64,000 nt of DNA from NCBI RefSeq assembly GCF_000526415.1, contig NZ_JAGA01000003.1, positions 1,054,001 to 1,118,000 on the forward strand, written 5' to 3'. This DNA comes from Kallotenue papyrolyticum (lineage in GTDB: Bacteria; Chloroflexota; Chloroflexia; Chloroflexales; Kallotenuaceae). The first letter of the stretch is position 1. Each line of letters begins with the position of its first letter. Of this stretch, positions 53,255 to 62,167 are shown piece after piece. The notes below the pieces were generated by a model, which made no database searches, was not told the DNA's origin, and saw only the letters and a list, made by a program, of their open reading frames with translations. Both the position numbers and the translations under genes were made by a program.

Positions 53255-53684
53255 CGGCACCTCCTCCGCTGTCAGCGGGCAGCTGCGGCAGCACGCGCGC
53301 CAACAGCCGCGGATTGGCGATACGCAGTTTGTCGATCGCCGTCTGGAGCAGATGCGCTTGCAGGGCAGCGCGCTGTGGCTCCGCGTCGAAGCCGCCGGCG
53401 GCGATGCGCGCGCACAGCGCGCGATTGCGCTCGGCCAGGGCCTCGGCCAGCGCCGTGCCGGGCGGCAACAAGGTTTCGCTCCCGAACAGACGATCCAGCC
53501 GCTGCCATTCGGCCAGCAGCAGTTCATCGCCCAGGCGCAGCTCGCGCTCGACGATGCCGAGCAGGTTGGCGGCGATCAGCCCTTCGAAGCGCCGACGCTG
53601 ATCGTCGAGCAGCGGCAGCACCTCGCGCTCCAGCCAGGTCTGCACCGTGGCGATCAGCTCTGCTGCCGAGGGTCGATCCTGCAT
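53244..53684 (-). CDS. DUF6285-type protein
   Basis: A 146-residue mostly helical protein (LIATVQTWLEREVLPLL, FEGLIAANLLGIVERELRLG). This family is typically encoded next to acyl-CoA dehydrogenase and aminoglycoside-phosphotransferase-like genes, as here. Function is not established. It starts 23 bp after the phosphotransferase stop. Confidence 0.72.
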   Translation of the reverse strand: MQDRPSAAELIATVQTWLEREVLPLLDDQRRRFEGLIAANLLGIVERELRLGDELLLAEWQRLDRLFGSETLLPPGTALAEALAERNRALCARIAAGGFDAEPQRAALQAHLLQTAIDKLRIANPRLLARVLPQLPADSGGGADGG

Positions 53685-53707
53685 GCGCTGCACTCCGTTG
53701 CGCCCGA

Positions 53708-54742
53708 TCACGGCGTCGCGGCGATCAGGCGCAGATATTCCAGCTCCATCTCGGCCGCGCGCCGTCCCAGACTGGCCAGTTCGATGCTCCAGTCGCGGCC
53801 CGACAGGTGGCGCTCAGCCTGCACCAGGCAGGTGACCGACCAGCGCAGGTTGCCCATGATCTCCCACCAGCGCACGGCAGCGCGGTCCACCTCCCGCCCT
53901 GAGGCGCGGGTGTAGGCCGCCAGAAAATCGTCGCGCCGCCCCACGCCACCGAACTCGAGCTGATCGGCGCCGAAGCGCCAGTCGCGCACGCAGGGCCAGG
54001 CCAGGTCTTCATGGGGATCGCCCAGATGCGCAAACTCCCAGTCGATCACCGCGCGCAGGCCATCCTCGGCAACGATCATGTTGCCGATGCGGAAGTCGCC
54101 ATGCACCAGCGTCAGCGTCGCGGGCGGCGGTGGCGCGTGGTGTTCCAGCCAGCGCAGTGCCCAAGCCACCGCCGGATTGTGGAGATCGAGCGCGGCCACG
54201 GCGCGGACAACGCCTGCCAGCGCATGCTGCGCGGGACTCTCGCCCGAGGCAGGACGGGGCAGGTCGGCCACACCGTCGAGGTCGGTCGGCATGGCATGGA
54301 TGCGCGCCAGTTGCTCGGCCATCTGCTGGGGCAAGCGCGCGCGCGCCGCGGCGAACTCCGGTCGGCGAACGATGCGCGCGCCGAGCGTCTCGCCGGCGAT
54401 ACGATCCATGAGCAGAAAGGGCGCGCCCAGCACCGCGGCATCGGTGCACAGCCAGCGCGCCCGCGGCACGGCCACGCCCTGTGCGTCGGCGGCGCGCAAC
54501 AGCCGAAACTCCTGCGCGCGACTGAGCGCTTCGGGGTTCATGCTCGACCCGGCGTCGCGGCGCAGGATCAGCGCGTAGGTGCCCGCGTCCCGGCCCGTGT
54601 CGATCTCCAGGTCGAGCGCCCAGGTATCGCGCGACGCACCGCCGCTGAGCCGCTGCAGCATGGTGATGCGCACCGCGCTGCCGGTCTGCTGGCTGATGAA
54701 GCGGGCGAGCCGCTGGCGCAGATCATCTATACTGGTAAGCAT
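53708..54742 (-). CDS. phosphotransferase family protein (APH / ACAD10-like)
   Basis: A 344-residue kinase-fold protein of the APH family. TLVHGDFRIGNMI is the catalytic loop and VIDWEFAHLGDP the metal-binding loop. Homologues resemble the N-terminal domain of mammalian ACAD10, which phosphorylates 4-hydroxy acids before acyl-CoA dehydrogenase action. It is divergent from an acyl-CoA dehydrogenase. I infer a role in hydroxy-acid breakdown rather than antibiotic resistance. Confidence 0.85.
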   Translation of the reverse strand: MLTSIDDLRQRLARFISQQTGSAVRITMLQRLSGGASRDTWALDLEIDTGRDAGTYALILRRDAGSSMNPEALSRAQEFRLLRAADAQGVAVPRARWLCTDAAVLGAPFLLMDRIAGETLGARIVRRPEFAAARARLPQQMAEQLARIHAMPTDLDGVADLPRPASGESPAQHALAGVVRAVAALDLHNPAVAWALRWLEHHAPPPPATLTLVHGDFRIGNMIVAEDGLRAVIDWEFAHLGDPHEDLAWPCVRDWRFGADQLEFGGVGRRDDFLAAYTRASGREVDRAAVRWWEIMGNLRWSVTCLVQAERHLSGRDWSIELASLGRRAAEMELEYLRLIAATP

Positions 54743-54827
54743 AGCACATCCGGTTCGGGCCTCTCTGCCTGCGCGAACATAGTCTACGCCAAGAAGCGAG
54801 AGGTCGCAATGCTGCGAGGCAGGACGC

Positions 54828-56030
54828 ATGGAACTGCTGATCGATCCCGAGACCCAGGCGCTGGCCGACCGCGTGCGGCGCTTCATCGACACGGAAGTGA
54901 TCCCGCGCGAGCCGCTGGCGACCCATCCCGACGGCTGGCCACCCGAGGTCTGGGCCGAGGTGCGCGCCGCGGCCAAAGCTGCCGGTGTGTGGGCCCCGCA
55001 ACTGCCGCGTGAGCTGGGCGGGCTGGGGCTGACGCTCAGCCAATGCGCGCCGGTGTTCGAAGCCGCCGGACGGAGCCTGCTGGGGCCGGGCGCGCTCAAC
55101 TGCGCCGCGCCCGACGAAGGCAACCTCCATCTGCTGGAGCGCTACGCTACGCCCGCGCAGCGCGAACGCTACCTGCTGCCGCTGGCCGCCGGCATGATCC
55201 GCTCGGCCTTCGCCATGACCGAGCCCGCGCCGGGCGCGGGCTCCGACCCGACCATGATCCGTACACAGGCGACGCGCCGGGGCCAGCGCTGGGTGATCAA
55301 CGGCCATAAATGGTTTGTCACCGGCGCCGACGGGGCGGCCTTCGTGATCGTCATGGCACGTACCAACCCGGACGTACCCGCCAGCGAGGGCTGTACCCTG
55401 TTTCTGGTGGATGCCGACCATCCCGGTCTCCAGCTGGTGCGGCGCATACCAGGCCTGGGCGCGCACCTGCCCGGCGGCCACTGCGAGCTGCGCCTGGTAG
55501 CGTGCGAGGTTGGTGACGAGGCCGTGCTTGGCCCCGTGAACCGTGGCTTCGCCCTGACCCAACAGCGTCTCGGCCCGGCACGTCTGACGCACTGCATGCG
55601 CTGGATCGGCGCAGCGCAGCGCGCGCTGGAGATCGCCACCGCCCGCGCGCGCGAACGGGAAGCCTTCGGCGCGCCGCTGGCCCAGCACCAGGCGGTGCAG
55701 TGGATGCTGGCCGATTCGGAGATCGATCTGCATGCCGCGCGCTTGATGGTACTGCACGCTGCGGCCCTGATCGACCATGGCGATGAGGCCCGCCGCGAGA
55801 CTTCGATCTGTAAGGTCTTTGTTGCCGAAGCGGTCAACCGCGTGATCGACCGCGCCGTGCAGATCTGTGGTGCGCTGGGCATCGCCCACGACCTGCCGCT
55901 GGCGACGATGTACGCTGAAGCGCGCGCCTTCCGCATCTACGATGGCGCTAGCGAAGTGCACCGCATGGTGATCGCGCGGCAGGTGCTGCGCGCTGCCGCA
56001 CGTCAGGCAGCAGCAGCGGATCAGTCCTGA
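54828..56030 (+). CDS. acyl-CoA dehydrogenase
   Basis: A 400-residue flavoenzyme. FAMTEPAPGAGSDPT and WVINGHKWFVTGA are the two signature regions. The C-terminal helical domain has QICGALGIAHDLPLATMYAEARAFRIYDGASEVHR. The catalytic base is not certain from sequence: the ACAD10/11 type has Asp near the end. It precedes an SDR gene by 9 bp. Confidence 0.92.
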   Translation: MELLIDPETQALADRVRRFIDTEVIPREPLATHPDGWPPEVWAEVRAAAKAAGVWAPQLPRELGGLGLTLSQCAPVFEAAGRSLLGPGALNCAAPDEGNLHLLERYATPAQRERYLLPLAAGMIRSAFAMTEPAPGAGSDPTMIRTQATRRGQRWVINGHKWFVTGADGAAFVIVMARTNPDVPASEGCTLFLVDADHPGLQLVRRIPGLGAHLPGGHCELRLVACEVGDEAVLGPVNRGFALTQQRLGPARLTHCMRWIGAAQRALEIATARAREREAFGAPLAQHQAVQWMLADSEIDLHAARLMVLHAAALIDHGDEARRETSICKVFVAEAVNRVIDRAVQICGALGIAHDLPLATMYAEARAFRIYDGASEVHRMVIARQVLRAAARQAAAADQS

Positions 56031-56039
56031 GGAGGATGT

Positions 56040-56804
56040 ATGCCCAGCTTTGATCTGACCGACAAGGTCGCCCTGATTACCGGCGCGTCGCGCGGCATCG
56101 GCGCGGCGATTGCCCAGGCTTACGCCGCCGCCGGCGCGCGCGTCGTGCTGGCCAGCCGCAAACTGGAGAATGTCGCGCCGGTCGCCGATGCGATCACGGC
56201 CGCCGGCGGCAGCGCGCTGGCGGTAGCCGCCCACACCGGCGATCGCCAGCAGGTTCAGGCGCTGGTGCAGCGCGCCGTGGACGCCTTTGGCGGCGTGGAC
56301 ATCGCCGTCAACAACGCCGCGACCAACCCCCACTTCGGGCCACTGCTGGAAGCCAGCGAGGAGCAGTGGGACAAGACGCTGCAGGTCAACCTCAAGGGCT
56401 ACTTCTGGGTCTGCCAGGCGGTCGCGCCGCTGATGCTGGTGCGCGGCGCCGGCAAGATCATCAACATCAGCTCGGTCGCCGGCCTGACGCCCGGCGCGCA
56501 GATGGGCGTGTACAGTGTCACCAAAGCCGCGGTGATCATGCTGACCCAGGCGCTGGCCCAAGAGCTGGGGCCGCGCGGCATTCAGGTCAATGCCATCGCG
56601 CCGGGCGTAATCCAGACACGCTTCAGCACCGCGTTGTGGAGCAACGAGCAGATCGTCGCGCGGGTGACGCGCCGTGCCGGACGACTGGGCACGCCCGACG
56701 ATGTGGCCGGCGCCGCGCTGTTTCTGGCCTCCAGTGCCTCCGATTATGTCAACGGAGCCGTTCTGACCGTGGATGGTGGCCTGCAGGTCGCCAGCACGAT
56801 CTGA
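56040..56804 (+). CDS. short-chain dehydrogenase/reductase
   Basis: A 254-residue classical SDR: cofactor loop TGASRGIGAAI, NNAATNP, catalytic Ser (ISSV) and YSVTK, then the C-terminal VDGG motif. It forms an operon with the acyl-CoA dehydrogenase and probably oxidises a 3-hydroxyacyl intermediate. GAGGAGG precedes the start. Confidence 0.93.
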   Translation: MPSFDLTDKVALITGASRGIGAAIAQAYAAAGARVVLASRKLENVAPVADAITAAGGSALAVAAHTGDRQQVQALVQRAVDAFGGVDIAVNNAATNPHFGPLLEASEEQWDKTLQVNLKGYFWVCQAVAPLMLVRGAGKIINISSVAGLTPGAQMGVYSVTKAAVIMLTQALAQELGPRGIQVNAIAPGVIQTRFSTALWSNEQIVARVTRRAGRLGTPDDVAGAALFLASSASDYVNGAVLTVDGGLQVASTI

Positions 56805-56840
56805 GCGCGGCGCTGCGGGGTCCCTGCTCCCGACGTTGAT

Positions 56841-56854
56841 CTTGATGCATCAAG
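56841..56854. repeat. palindrome over the ribosome site of the peroxiredoxin-like gene
   Basis: CTTGATGCATCAAG is a perfect 14-bp palindrome. Its last bases are part of AAGGAG, the ribosome site of the gene at 56865, so it could mask translation or be a protein site. Confidence 0.4.
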
Positions 56855-56864
56855 GAGCACCGTC

Positions 56865-57446
56865 ATGTCCTTGGAGGAAACGCTGCCGGATGTGGGCCGG
56901 CCCGCACCCGACGCCACGCTGCGTGACACGGCGGATCAGCCGATCCAGCTCAGCGCGCTGTGGCGCGAGCAACCCGTGGTGCTGGTCTTTATTCGTCACT
57001 TCGGCTGACCGCACTGTCGTGAGCAACTCGTGCAGTTGCGTGACGCATACCCGCGCTTTGTGGCTGCCGGCACGCAGGTTGTGGCGATCGGCCAGGGCTC
57101 GGCGGCGCGCACGCGGGAGTTTGCCGCTCAGTTGCAGCTCCCGTTCATACTGCTGGCCGATCCGCGGCGCGCGGCCTACCGCGCCTTTGGACTGGACCAG
57201 ATGCGGCTGTGGCGCGAGCTGCGTCCGGGAGGTCTGGCGCACGCGATCCAGGCCGCGCGCCGCTATGGCGCAGGCTACGAGCCCGATCAGGATCCACGCC
57301 AGCTTGGCGGTGCGTTTGTGGTGGACCGCGACGGCGTGATTCGTTTTGCCTTTCGCCAGCAGCGCATGGGTGATCTACCGCCGATCGATACGCTGCTGAA
57401 GGCTGCTGCAACGGCAGCGGCGGCCCATTCGGACGCGCAGAGGTAG
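56865..57446 (+). CDS. peroxiredoxin-like (AhpC/TSA) selenoprotein with in-frame UGA
   Basis: Read through one TGA at 57006-57008, this is a 193-residue thioredoxin-fold protein. The TGA falls in FIRHFG-U-PHCREQL, exactly where this AhpC/TSA-like family has the first Cys of CxxC, giving UxxC (Sec48, Cys51). The fold continues in the same frame (VVAIGQGS, LPFILLADP, GGAFVVDRDGVIRF). AAGGAG precedes the ATG. A hairpin with a bulged U begins one base after the TGA, as expected for a bacterial SECIS. Likely role: thiol peroxidase or reductase. A plain nonsense mutation is the alternative, but chance placement at that codon is unlikely. Confidence 0.8.
57010..57040 (+). promoter_or_regulatory. candidate SECIS element
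   Basis: Outer stem 57010-57016 with 57033-57040 (one bulge), a bulged U at 57017, inner stem 57018-57023 with 57027-57032 and a short apical loop containing or next to G57023. It starts one base after the UGA, and the loop is about 17 bases past it, within the usual bacterial range. Confidence 0.6.
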
Positions 57447-57463
57447 GTACCAGGCGGCACAAC

Positions 57464-57491
57464 ACGGAGGCCGGCATGAGCCGGCCTCCGT
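57464..57491. terminator. hairpin shared by convergent genes
   Basis: A perfect 12-bp GC-rich stem with a 4-base loop between two convergent genes. There is no long T-tract on either side. Confidence 0.6.
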
Positions 57492-57499
57492 TCTGCGAG

Positions 57500-57910
57500 C
57501 TATAGCGTGCGCTGCCGCGCGCGCAGCATCTGACGCAGTTGGAGGCCCAGGGTACGCGCGCCGCGCAGATAGGCACGCGCCACATCGGTGCGGTTGACCG
57601 CCAGCGGCACAGCGGCGAGCAACAGCAGGATCGCCAGCGGATAGAATAACCAGGGCAGCAGCGCAGCCAGGAAATAGCTGATCAGCGCCAGACCGATCAG
57701 CGTGTTCATCAGCGCCGCGCCCCAGACGCGCCCCTGCAGCGCGCGCAGCAGCTCCGGCAGATTGCCGAGCACCAGCAGCGCGCCGGCGATCAGCGCCACA
57801 TAGCTCTGCAGGCCGGCGGTCAGCAGCCTATAGAGCACAGCGATGACCACCAGCGCGCCGATGATGGCGAACACGGCGATCCAGGTATCGTAGCGCGAGC
57901 GTCGGTTCAT
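57500..57910 (-). CDS. hypothetical polytopic membrane protein
   Basis: A 136-residue protein with four hydrophobic segments and a basic C-terminus (RGARTLGLQLRQMLRARQR). It lies 72 bp downstream of gatC on the same strand. No family recognised. Confidence 0.6.
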   Translation of the reverse strand: MNRRSRYDTWIAVFAIIGALVVIAVLYRLLTAGLQSYVALIAGALLVLGNLPELLRALQGRVWGAALMNTLIGLALISYFLAALLPWLFYPLAILLLLAAVPLAVNRTDVARAYLRGARTLGLQLRQMLRARQRTL

Positions 57911-57982
57911 CGCATCGTTCCCCTGAGTGCAGTACGATGCCTATACGACGCACCGCGCAGCGCGTTGGTTGCGCCCCGCCCG

Positions 57983-58273
57983 CTACTCCTCGAAGACGGC
58001 TTTGACCTTGAAGTACCCGTCCTCGCGCGCGGGTGCGCCGGCCAGCGCCTCGTCCACCGGCAGCGAGGGGCGCACCTCATCCGGACGCAGCACGTTGACC
58101 ACGTCGGTGACCTGCGCCGTCGGCGGCACACCGCCGACCTCGACCTCCTGGAGCATCTGCATATAGTCCAGGATCGAGGAGAGCTGCTGGCGCATGCGCG
58201 CCAGCTCCTCAGCGCTCAGCCGTAGCCGTGCCAGATGGGCGACATGTCGAACCTCTTCGAGCGTCAGTGCCAT
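57983..58273 (-). CDS. gatC: Asp/Glu-tRNA amidotransferase subunit C
   Basis: A 96-residue GatC: EVRHVAHLARLRLSAEEL at the start, RPDEVRPSLPVDEAL in the middle and DGYFKVKAVFEE at the end. With GatA and GatB it converts Glu-tRNA(Gln) or Asp-tRNA(Asn) to the amide forms. gatA and gatB are not in the window. Confidence 0.93.
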   Translation of the reverse strand: MALTLEEVRHVAHLARLRLSAEELARMRQQLSSILDYMQMLQEVEVGGVPPTAQVTDVVNVLRPDEVRPSLPVDEALAGAPAREDGYFKVKAVFEE

Positions 58274-58364
58274 GGAGCAGGCTCCTGTTGTGCATACGAA
58301 CCAGACCTACAGCGCCGGCCTATGCGTGCCCGCCAACCAGGCCAGCGCCGAAGCGTGCTGGTGC

Positions 58365-58370
58365 ATTATA
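58365..58370 (-). promoter_or_regulatory. -10 box for gatC
   Basis: A perfect TATAAT on the minus strand about 92 bp before gatC; the -35 region is weak. Confidence 0.45.
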
Positions 58371-58537
58371 CAGCACGCGCCCCGGACAACGGCACGGACA
58401 TGAGCCCTCCCTACCGGCCCGTAGCGCGCGTTCGGTAGGCGGCTGACTCAACACCCGGACGCGCCCCGATCGCTGCCGTCACACTTCTGGCCTTGTTCTG
58501 CTCCACAAATGTTTACCAAACTGTTACATGCCATCGC

Positions 58538-58566
58538 TTGCAACGCCGTCCCTATCCTTTTATGCT
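58538..58566 (+). promoter_or_regulatory. promoter of the 175-residue gene
   Basis: TTGCAA and TATGCT with an exact 17-bp spacer, about 100 bp before the start at 58668. Confidence 0.6.
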
Positions 58567-58667
58567 GTCAATAGAATGAGGTGCTTGCCCGGGCGAGCTG
58601 AGCGGCACCAACCGGCGTGCGGGCGGCCTGGCTGTCCACACCACCGCTGAGACCAGGAGAACGTGCG

Positions 58668-59195
58668 ATGGACCAGATGATTGAGCCGGGGTTGATTGAG
58701 GTTCGTGACGAGCGCTCCTTCGATCGGTGGAACACCGTCTACTCGCTCTGGTACCAGAACCAGCTTCTGGGAAAGGTCGGGCGCGAGACCGGCGGGCTCT
58801 TGGGACGACCCAAGCACGGCATGGCCATCTTCGGCGAACGACAGTTGTTGATACGCCGGGCTGCCAGGGACCAGCCGCACACCGCCGAGCTGGTCGATGA
58901 GCAAGGCCTGGTGCTCGCCACGGCTACGGTCACCCGCCGTGAACGGCGGATTGAGATGGCCGGCACCCTCTTTTTCCTCAATATGGTCAAACGCTCCTAT
59001 GACGAATCGCGTACGAAAGCGCCGCATGCCTATGTGACAAGCGCCGATGGTCGCATCCTGTTGGAGCCCCGCTGGAGCTTCACACTGTTTTATCATCATT
59101 TGCGCTGCGTGATCGTGTACACCCCTCTGCCGACACTAACGCTCTTTATTCTGGTCGCGTTTATCACGTACTACTATCCCTTTTACTCTAAATGA
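58668..59195 (+). CDS. hypothetical protein with C-terminal membrane helix
   Basis: A 175-residue protein. Residues 1-145 look beta-rich and soluble (LVDEQGLVLATATVTRRERR). The end is a hydrophobic helix (TLTLFILVAFITYYY) with almost no charged tail, like a tail-anchored protein. AGGAG lies nine bases before the ATG. It is less GC-rich towards the 3' end. No family recognised. Confidence 0.6.
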   Translation: MDQMIEPGLIEVRDERSFDRWNTVYSLWYQNQLLGKVGRETGGLLGRPKHGMAIFGERQLLIRRAARDQPHTAELVDEQGLVLATATVTRRERRIEMAGTLFFLNMVKRSYDESRTKAPHAYVTSADGRILLEPRWSFTLFYHHLRCVIVYTPLPTLTLFILVAFITYYYPFYSK

Positions 59196-59233
59196 CTCAC
59201 CGGTGGCGGCCCACCCTGGCACCGGCGGTAGCT

Positions 59234-61240
59234 TCATGGTCGCAGGCGCAGCGCTTCGATACAGGTGCGCGTTGCAGCCGTGCCGTCGCCAACGGCGAGC
59301 GGATCAAGACGCAGGCGCGTGATCGTCCCCTGCCAGCCGGGCACGTCCGCCAGCGCAATGCGGTACACGTGCGCACGTCCATCACCGATCAGCGGCCAAC
59401 TCACCGAGCGTGCCTCGGAGAAACGATCGTCGGGGCCGGCCCAGAAGAACTGCGCTGTCTGGCCCTGCGCGCGGGTGCGCAGCGTGATTTCCAACGCGCG
59501 CGCCCGCTCTGCCGCCAGCGCCAGCCGCGGGCCGACCAGCGCGGGATCGACCTGCGGATCGAAGCACCAGCCCGCCTCGAAGCTCTGCGCCGTCACGTTG
59601 GCGGCCTGCCAGCCCCACGCGAACTGCTGCCAGCGCCAGCCCGTGCTCTGCGCCAGTTCCGTCGCCGAAGGCAGCCGCCAGAAGTATACCGTACCGTTGC
59701 GCTCCACCGCCGGCGTCAGCGTGGCGCGCACGGGCGCCCAAAAGCGATCCAGCTCGGCCTGCGCCACCGGATAGCGCGTCGCCAGCTCGGGCGGCAACAC
59801 CAGCGCCTCCCCGTCGATCACCAGCGCCAACCCGGCATGCAGGGCGGTCTCCAGCCGCTCGCGTAGTCGTGCCAGCGCCGCCGGCACATCGCCACCGCTT
59901 TCGATCAACGCACTGTTGACCGTCACCACGTGCTGACGGTCCTCGTAGTAGGGCAGGTACAGCTCCTGGATGCCACCCAGCAGCACGATCAGATCGGCAG
60001 GCGTGGTGATCGCGCGCACAGCGGCAGCGATCTGGCGCTGCAGGTCGTGGCCGGCATCGCCACGCCGCACGATCAGCGGATAGTTGTGGCGCGCCAGCGC
60101 CAGCGGCAGCAGGCAACACGCCAGCGGTAGCGCTCCCGCCAGCACACGCCGTGCTCGTTGTCTGCCGGCAAGCATGGCCGCCAGCTCGGCGGCGCCGAGG
60201 CCCAGCAGCAGCCACAGCGGCAGCAGCGTCGCGATCCAGAACTCGACGTTGTTGGCTTCCCACCAGCCGAAAAAACTGCCGTAGATGCCGAGCCAGAGCA
60301 GAGCGAGCACCACCACGCGCGGCCAACGCCGCAGCGCCGCGGGCAGCCCCAGCAGCGTCGGTGTTAGCAGCGCGATCCAGAAGGGCAACGCCTCCTGCGG
60401 CGTGATCGTGGTGCCCAGCCCTTGCCCCAGGTCGCTGAGACGATCACGCGTGGGGCGGCCCCACCAGCCGGTTTCGGCGAAGAAGAACATCCAGTCGCGC
60501 ACTTGCACCAGCGAGCGGTAGCCGTTGACGAATACGGCGACCAGACCATAGCCCAGCACCACTACCCCTGCCGCAATCGCGCCGGCGACCAGAAGACGGC
60601 TGCATCGCGCGCGCCAGGCGCCGGGGCTGAGCAGGGCCGCCACCGCCACCACCGGCGCCAGCAGCGCGTTGGTCTGATGGTAGAGCGCGGCCAGACCCAG
60701 CAGCAGGCCGAGCAGTAGCGCGGTACGCTGCCGTGGCCGCGTCGCCAGCTCGATCAGCAGTGCCAGGGCGCCCAGCAGCCAGAGCAGCGCCAGATGATAG
60801 ACTTCGACCTCGACCGCATAGTACCAGAAGCCGTAGTTGAACCACAGCGCGCCCGCGGCCAGCAGCGCCGCCCACCAGCGCCGCGTGAGCTCCCAGACCA
60901 GGCGGTAGAGCCCTGCGCCCAGCGCCGCGCCAACGATGCTGTTGAGCGTTTGCAACGGCAGTTCAGCGTTGCCGGCATAGCCCAGCGCCTGCCACACGCG
61001 GAAGAACAGCCAGCCGGTCGGGCTGTAGAGCAGATGGTGGGGATGGAAGAAAAATCCGCTGCGCCCGTCAACATCGCGAATATAGGAGAGCGCATCAAAG
61101 GTGTGCACCTGCGAACGGGTATGCAAATACAGCGCCAGCGTCAGCGCCGCCAACGCCAGCGGTACAACCCAACCCAGCAGATGCTCAACCAGCCTGCCAG
61201 ACGCAACGTGGCGCGGAACGCGCTCGACGGTCGTTGCCAT
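59234..61240 (-). CDS. glycosyltransferase-like polytopic membrane protein
   Basis: A 668-residue protein. The N-terminal ~400 residues hold about ten membrane helices with an acidic luminal loop near the start (HTFDALSYIRDVDG), resembling DUF2723/GT39-type lipid-linked sugar transferases. The C-terminal ~270 residues are soluble and end in a beta-rich part. The conserved Asp in the first loop fits a GT-C enzyme. The acceptor is unknown. The start at 61240 is at conserved sequence. Confidence 0.7.
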   Translation of the reverse strand: MATTVERVPRHVASGRLVEHLLGWVVPLALAALTLALYLHTRSQVHTFDALSYIRDVDGRSGFFFHPHHLLYSPTGWLFFRVWQALGYAGNAELPLQTLNSIVGAALGAGLYRLVWELTRRWWAALLAAGALWFNYGFWYYAVEVEVYHLALLWLLGALALLIELATRPRQRTALLLGLLLGLAALYHQTNALLAPVVAVAALLSPGAWRARCSRLLVAGAIAAGVVVLGYGLVAVFVNGYRSLVQVRDWMFFFAETGWWGRPTRDRLSDLGQGLGTTITPQEALPFWIALLTPTLLGLPAALRRWPRVVVLALLWLGIYGSFFGWWEANNVEFWIATLLPLWLLLGLGAAELAAMLAGRQRARRVLAGALPLACCLLPLALARHNYPLIVRRGDAGHDLQRQIAAAVRAITTPADLIVLLGGIQELYLPYYEDRQHVVTVNSALIESGGDVPAALARLRERLETALHAGLALVIDGEALVLPPELATRYPVAQAELDRFWAPVRATLTPAVERNGTVYFWRLPSATELAQSTGWRWQQFAWGWQAANVTAQSFEAGWCFDPQVDPALVGPRLALAAERARALEITLRTRAQGQTAQFFWAGPDDRFSEARSVSWPLIGDGRAHVYRIALADVPGWQGTITRLRLDPLAVGDGTAATRTCIEALRLRP

Positions 61241-61372
61241 GGCGCACAGTGTACCAGAAACCCCGGCCGTACGACGCAGCCGACGCAACGGCGGCATTGC
61301 CCGTGCTGCAGCATGTCGCGCGGGCGGCCTAGCCTGGCCAAGCATCCATCAACGTGCACGGGGAGCGCATGC

Positions 61373-61960
61373 ATGACGACCTATCAGATTCTCGGCTACG
61401 GCTATACCTGGTGGCGCGGCGATGCGCTACCAACGCTGCCGCCACTACCGGGGTGGCGCGTCACCGGCGCCGCGCCGCAGATCCTGGCAGCGATCAGCGG
61501 GCAGACACCGGCGGAGATCGAACAGCGCCTGCGCGCGGCGCATCAGCCCTATCTGGCCTGGCTGGACGACCAGCCGGTGGCGTATGGCTGGTCGGCGACG
61601 CGCCAGGGCGCGATTGAAGAGCTGGAGCTGCGCTTTACGATCCCCCCCGGCAACCGCTACCTGTGGGACTTTGTAACCCTGCCGGCCTGGCGCGGGCGAG
61701 GCATCTACGGACGGCTGCTGCAGGCGATCCTCGGTCTGGAAGCGCCACATGCCGAGCGCTTCTGGATCGCCACCACGGTGGACAACCACGCCGCGCAACG
61801 GGCGATCCTGCGCGCCGGCTTCCGGCGCGTCGATGCCCTGGTCAGAACTGCAGAGGGGCGGCTGCGCGTTCTGGCGCTGGATCACGGTGAACGGGCTGCC
61901 GTCGGTCCCTTCGGCTTGCAGCTCGGCCTTTTAAGCCGTGCGGAGCAGGACAGGTCATAG
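61373..61960 (+). CDS. GNAT-family N-acetyltransferase
   Basis: A 195-residue protein with the acetyl-CoA loop LPAWRGRGIYGRLLQAI and the strand-helix ATTVDNHAAQRAILRAGFRRV. The ATG at 61373 follows GGGGAG by seven bases; longer in-frame readings are antisense to the glycosyltransferase. Substrate unknown. Confidence 0.85.
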   Translation: MTTYQILGYGYTWWRGDALPTLPPLPGWRVTGAAPQILAAISGQTPAEIEQRLRAAHQPYLAWLDDQPVAYGWSATRQGAIEELELRFTIPPGNRYLWDFVTLPAWRGRGIYGRLLQAILGLEAPHAERFWIATTVDNHAAQRAILRAGFRRVDALVRTAEGRLRVLALDHGERAAVGPFGLQLGLLSRAEQDRS

Positions 61961-62167
61961 CAGAAAAGGATGCGCGGCGCGAGCGCCAACCCCCAGCAGC
62001 ACTCGCCAGCACTCTCAGCGCAGGCTCAGTGTAGATCCGTCGCGGCAGCAAATCTATGCCAGGCGCATGATACCCACGCGATTGATCTGCGCATCCGCAC
62101 TATACAACAGCGTTCGCCTCTGCTAGACTCAGCCTATCGGCGAGCGATGCATGCCAGGAGGGTGACC

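Larger units (their letters stand above)
58274..58667. other. 394-bp divergent region between gatC and a hypothetical gene
   Basis: Holds a minus-strand TATAAT for gatC and a good plus-strand promoter for the 58668 gene. I see no further gene or RNA in it. Confidence 0.6.

Noticed and set aside
53708-54742. Aminoglycoside resistance gene
   Set aside because: The APH fold is present, but neighbours (acyl-CoA dehydrogenase, DUF6285, SDR) point to the ACAD10-like metabolic branch.
54723-56561. 612-residue minus-strand open frame
   Set aside because: Antisense to the acyl-CoA dehydrogenase and SDR genes, both with complete signatures.
57006-57008. TGA as a frameshift or pseudogene mark
   Set aside because: No frame change is needed to continue the protein, the codon is at the CxxC redox position, and the downstream part is fully intact; selenocysteine is the better explanation.
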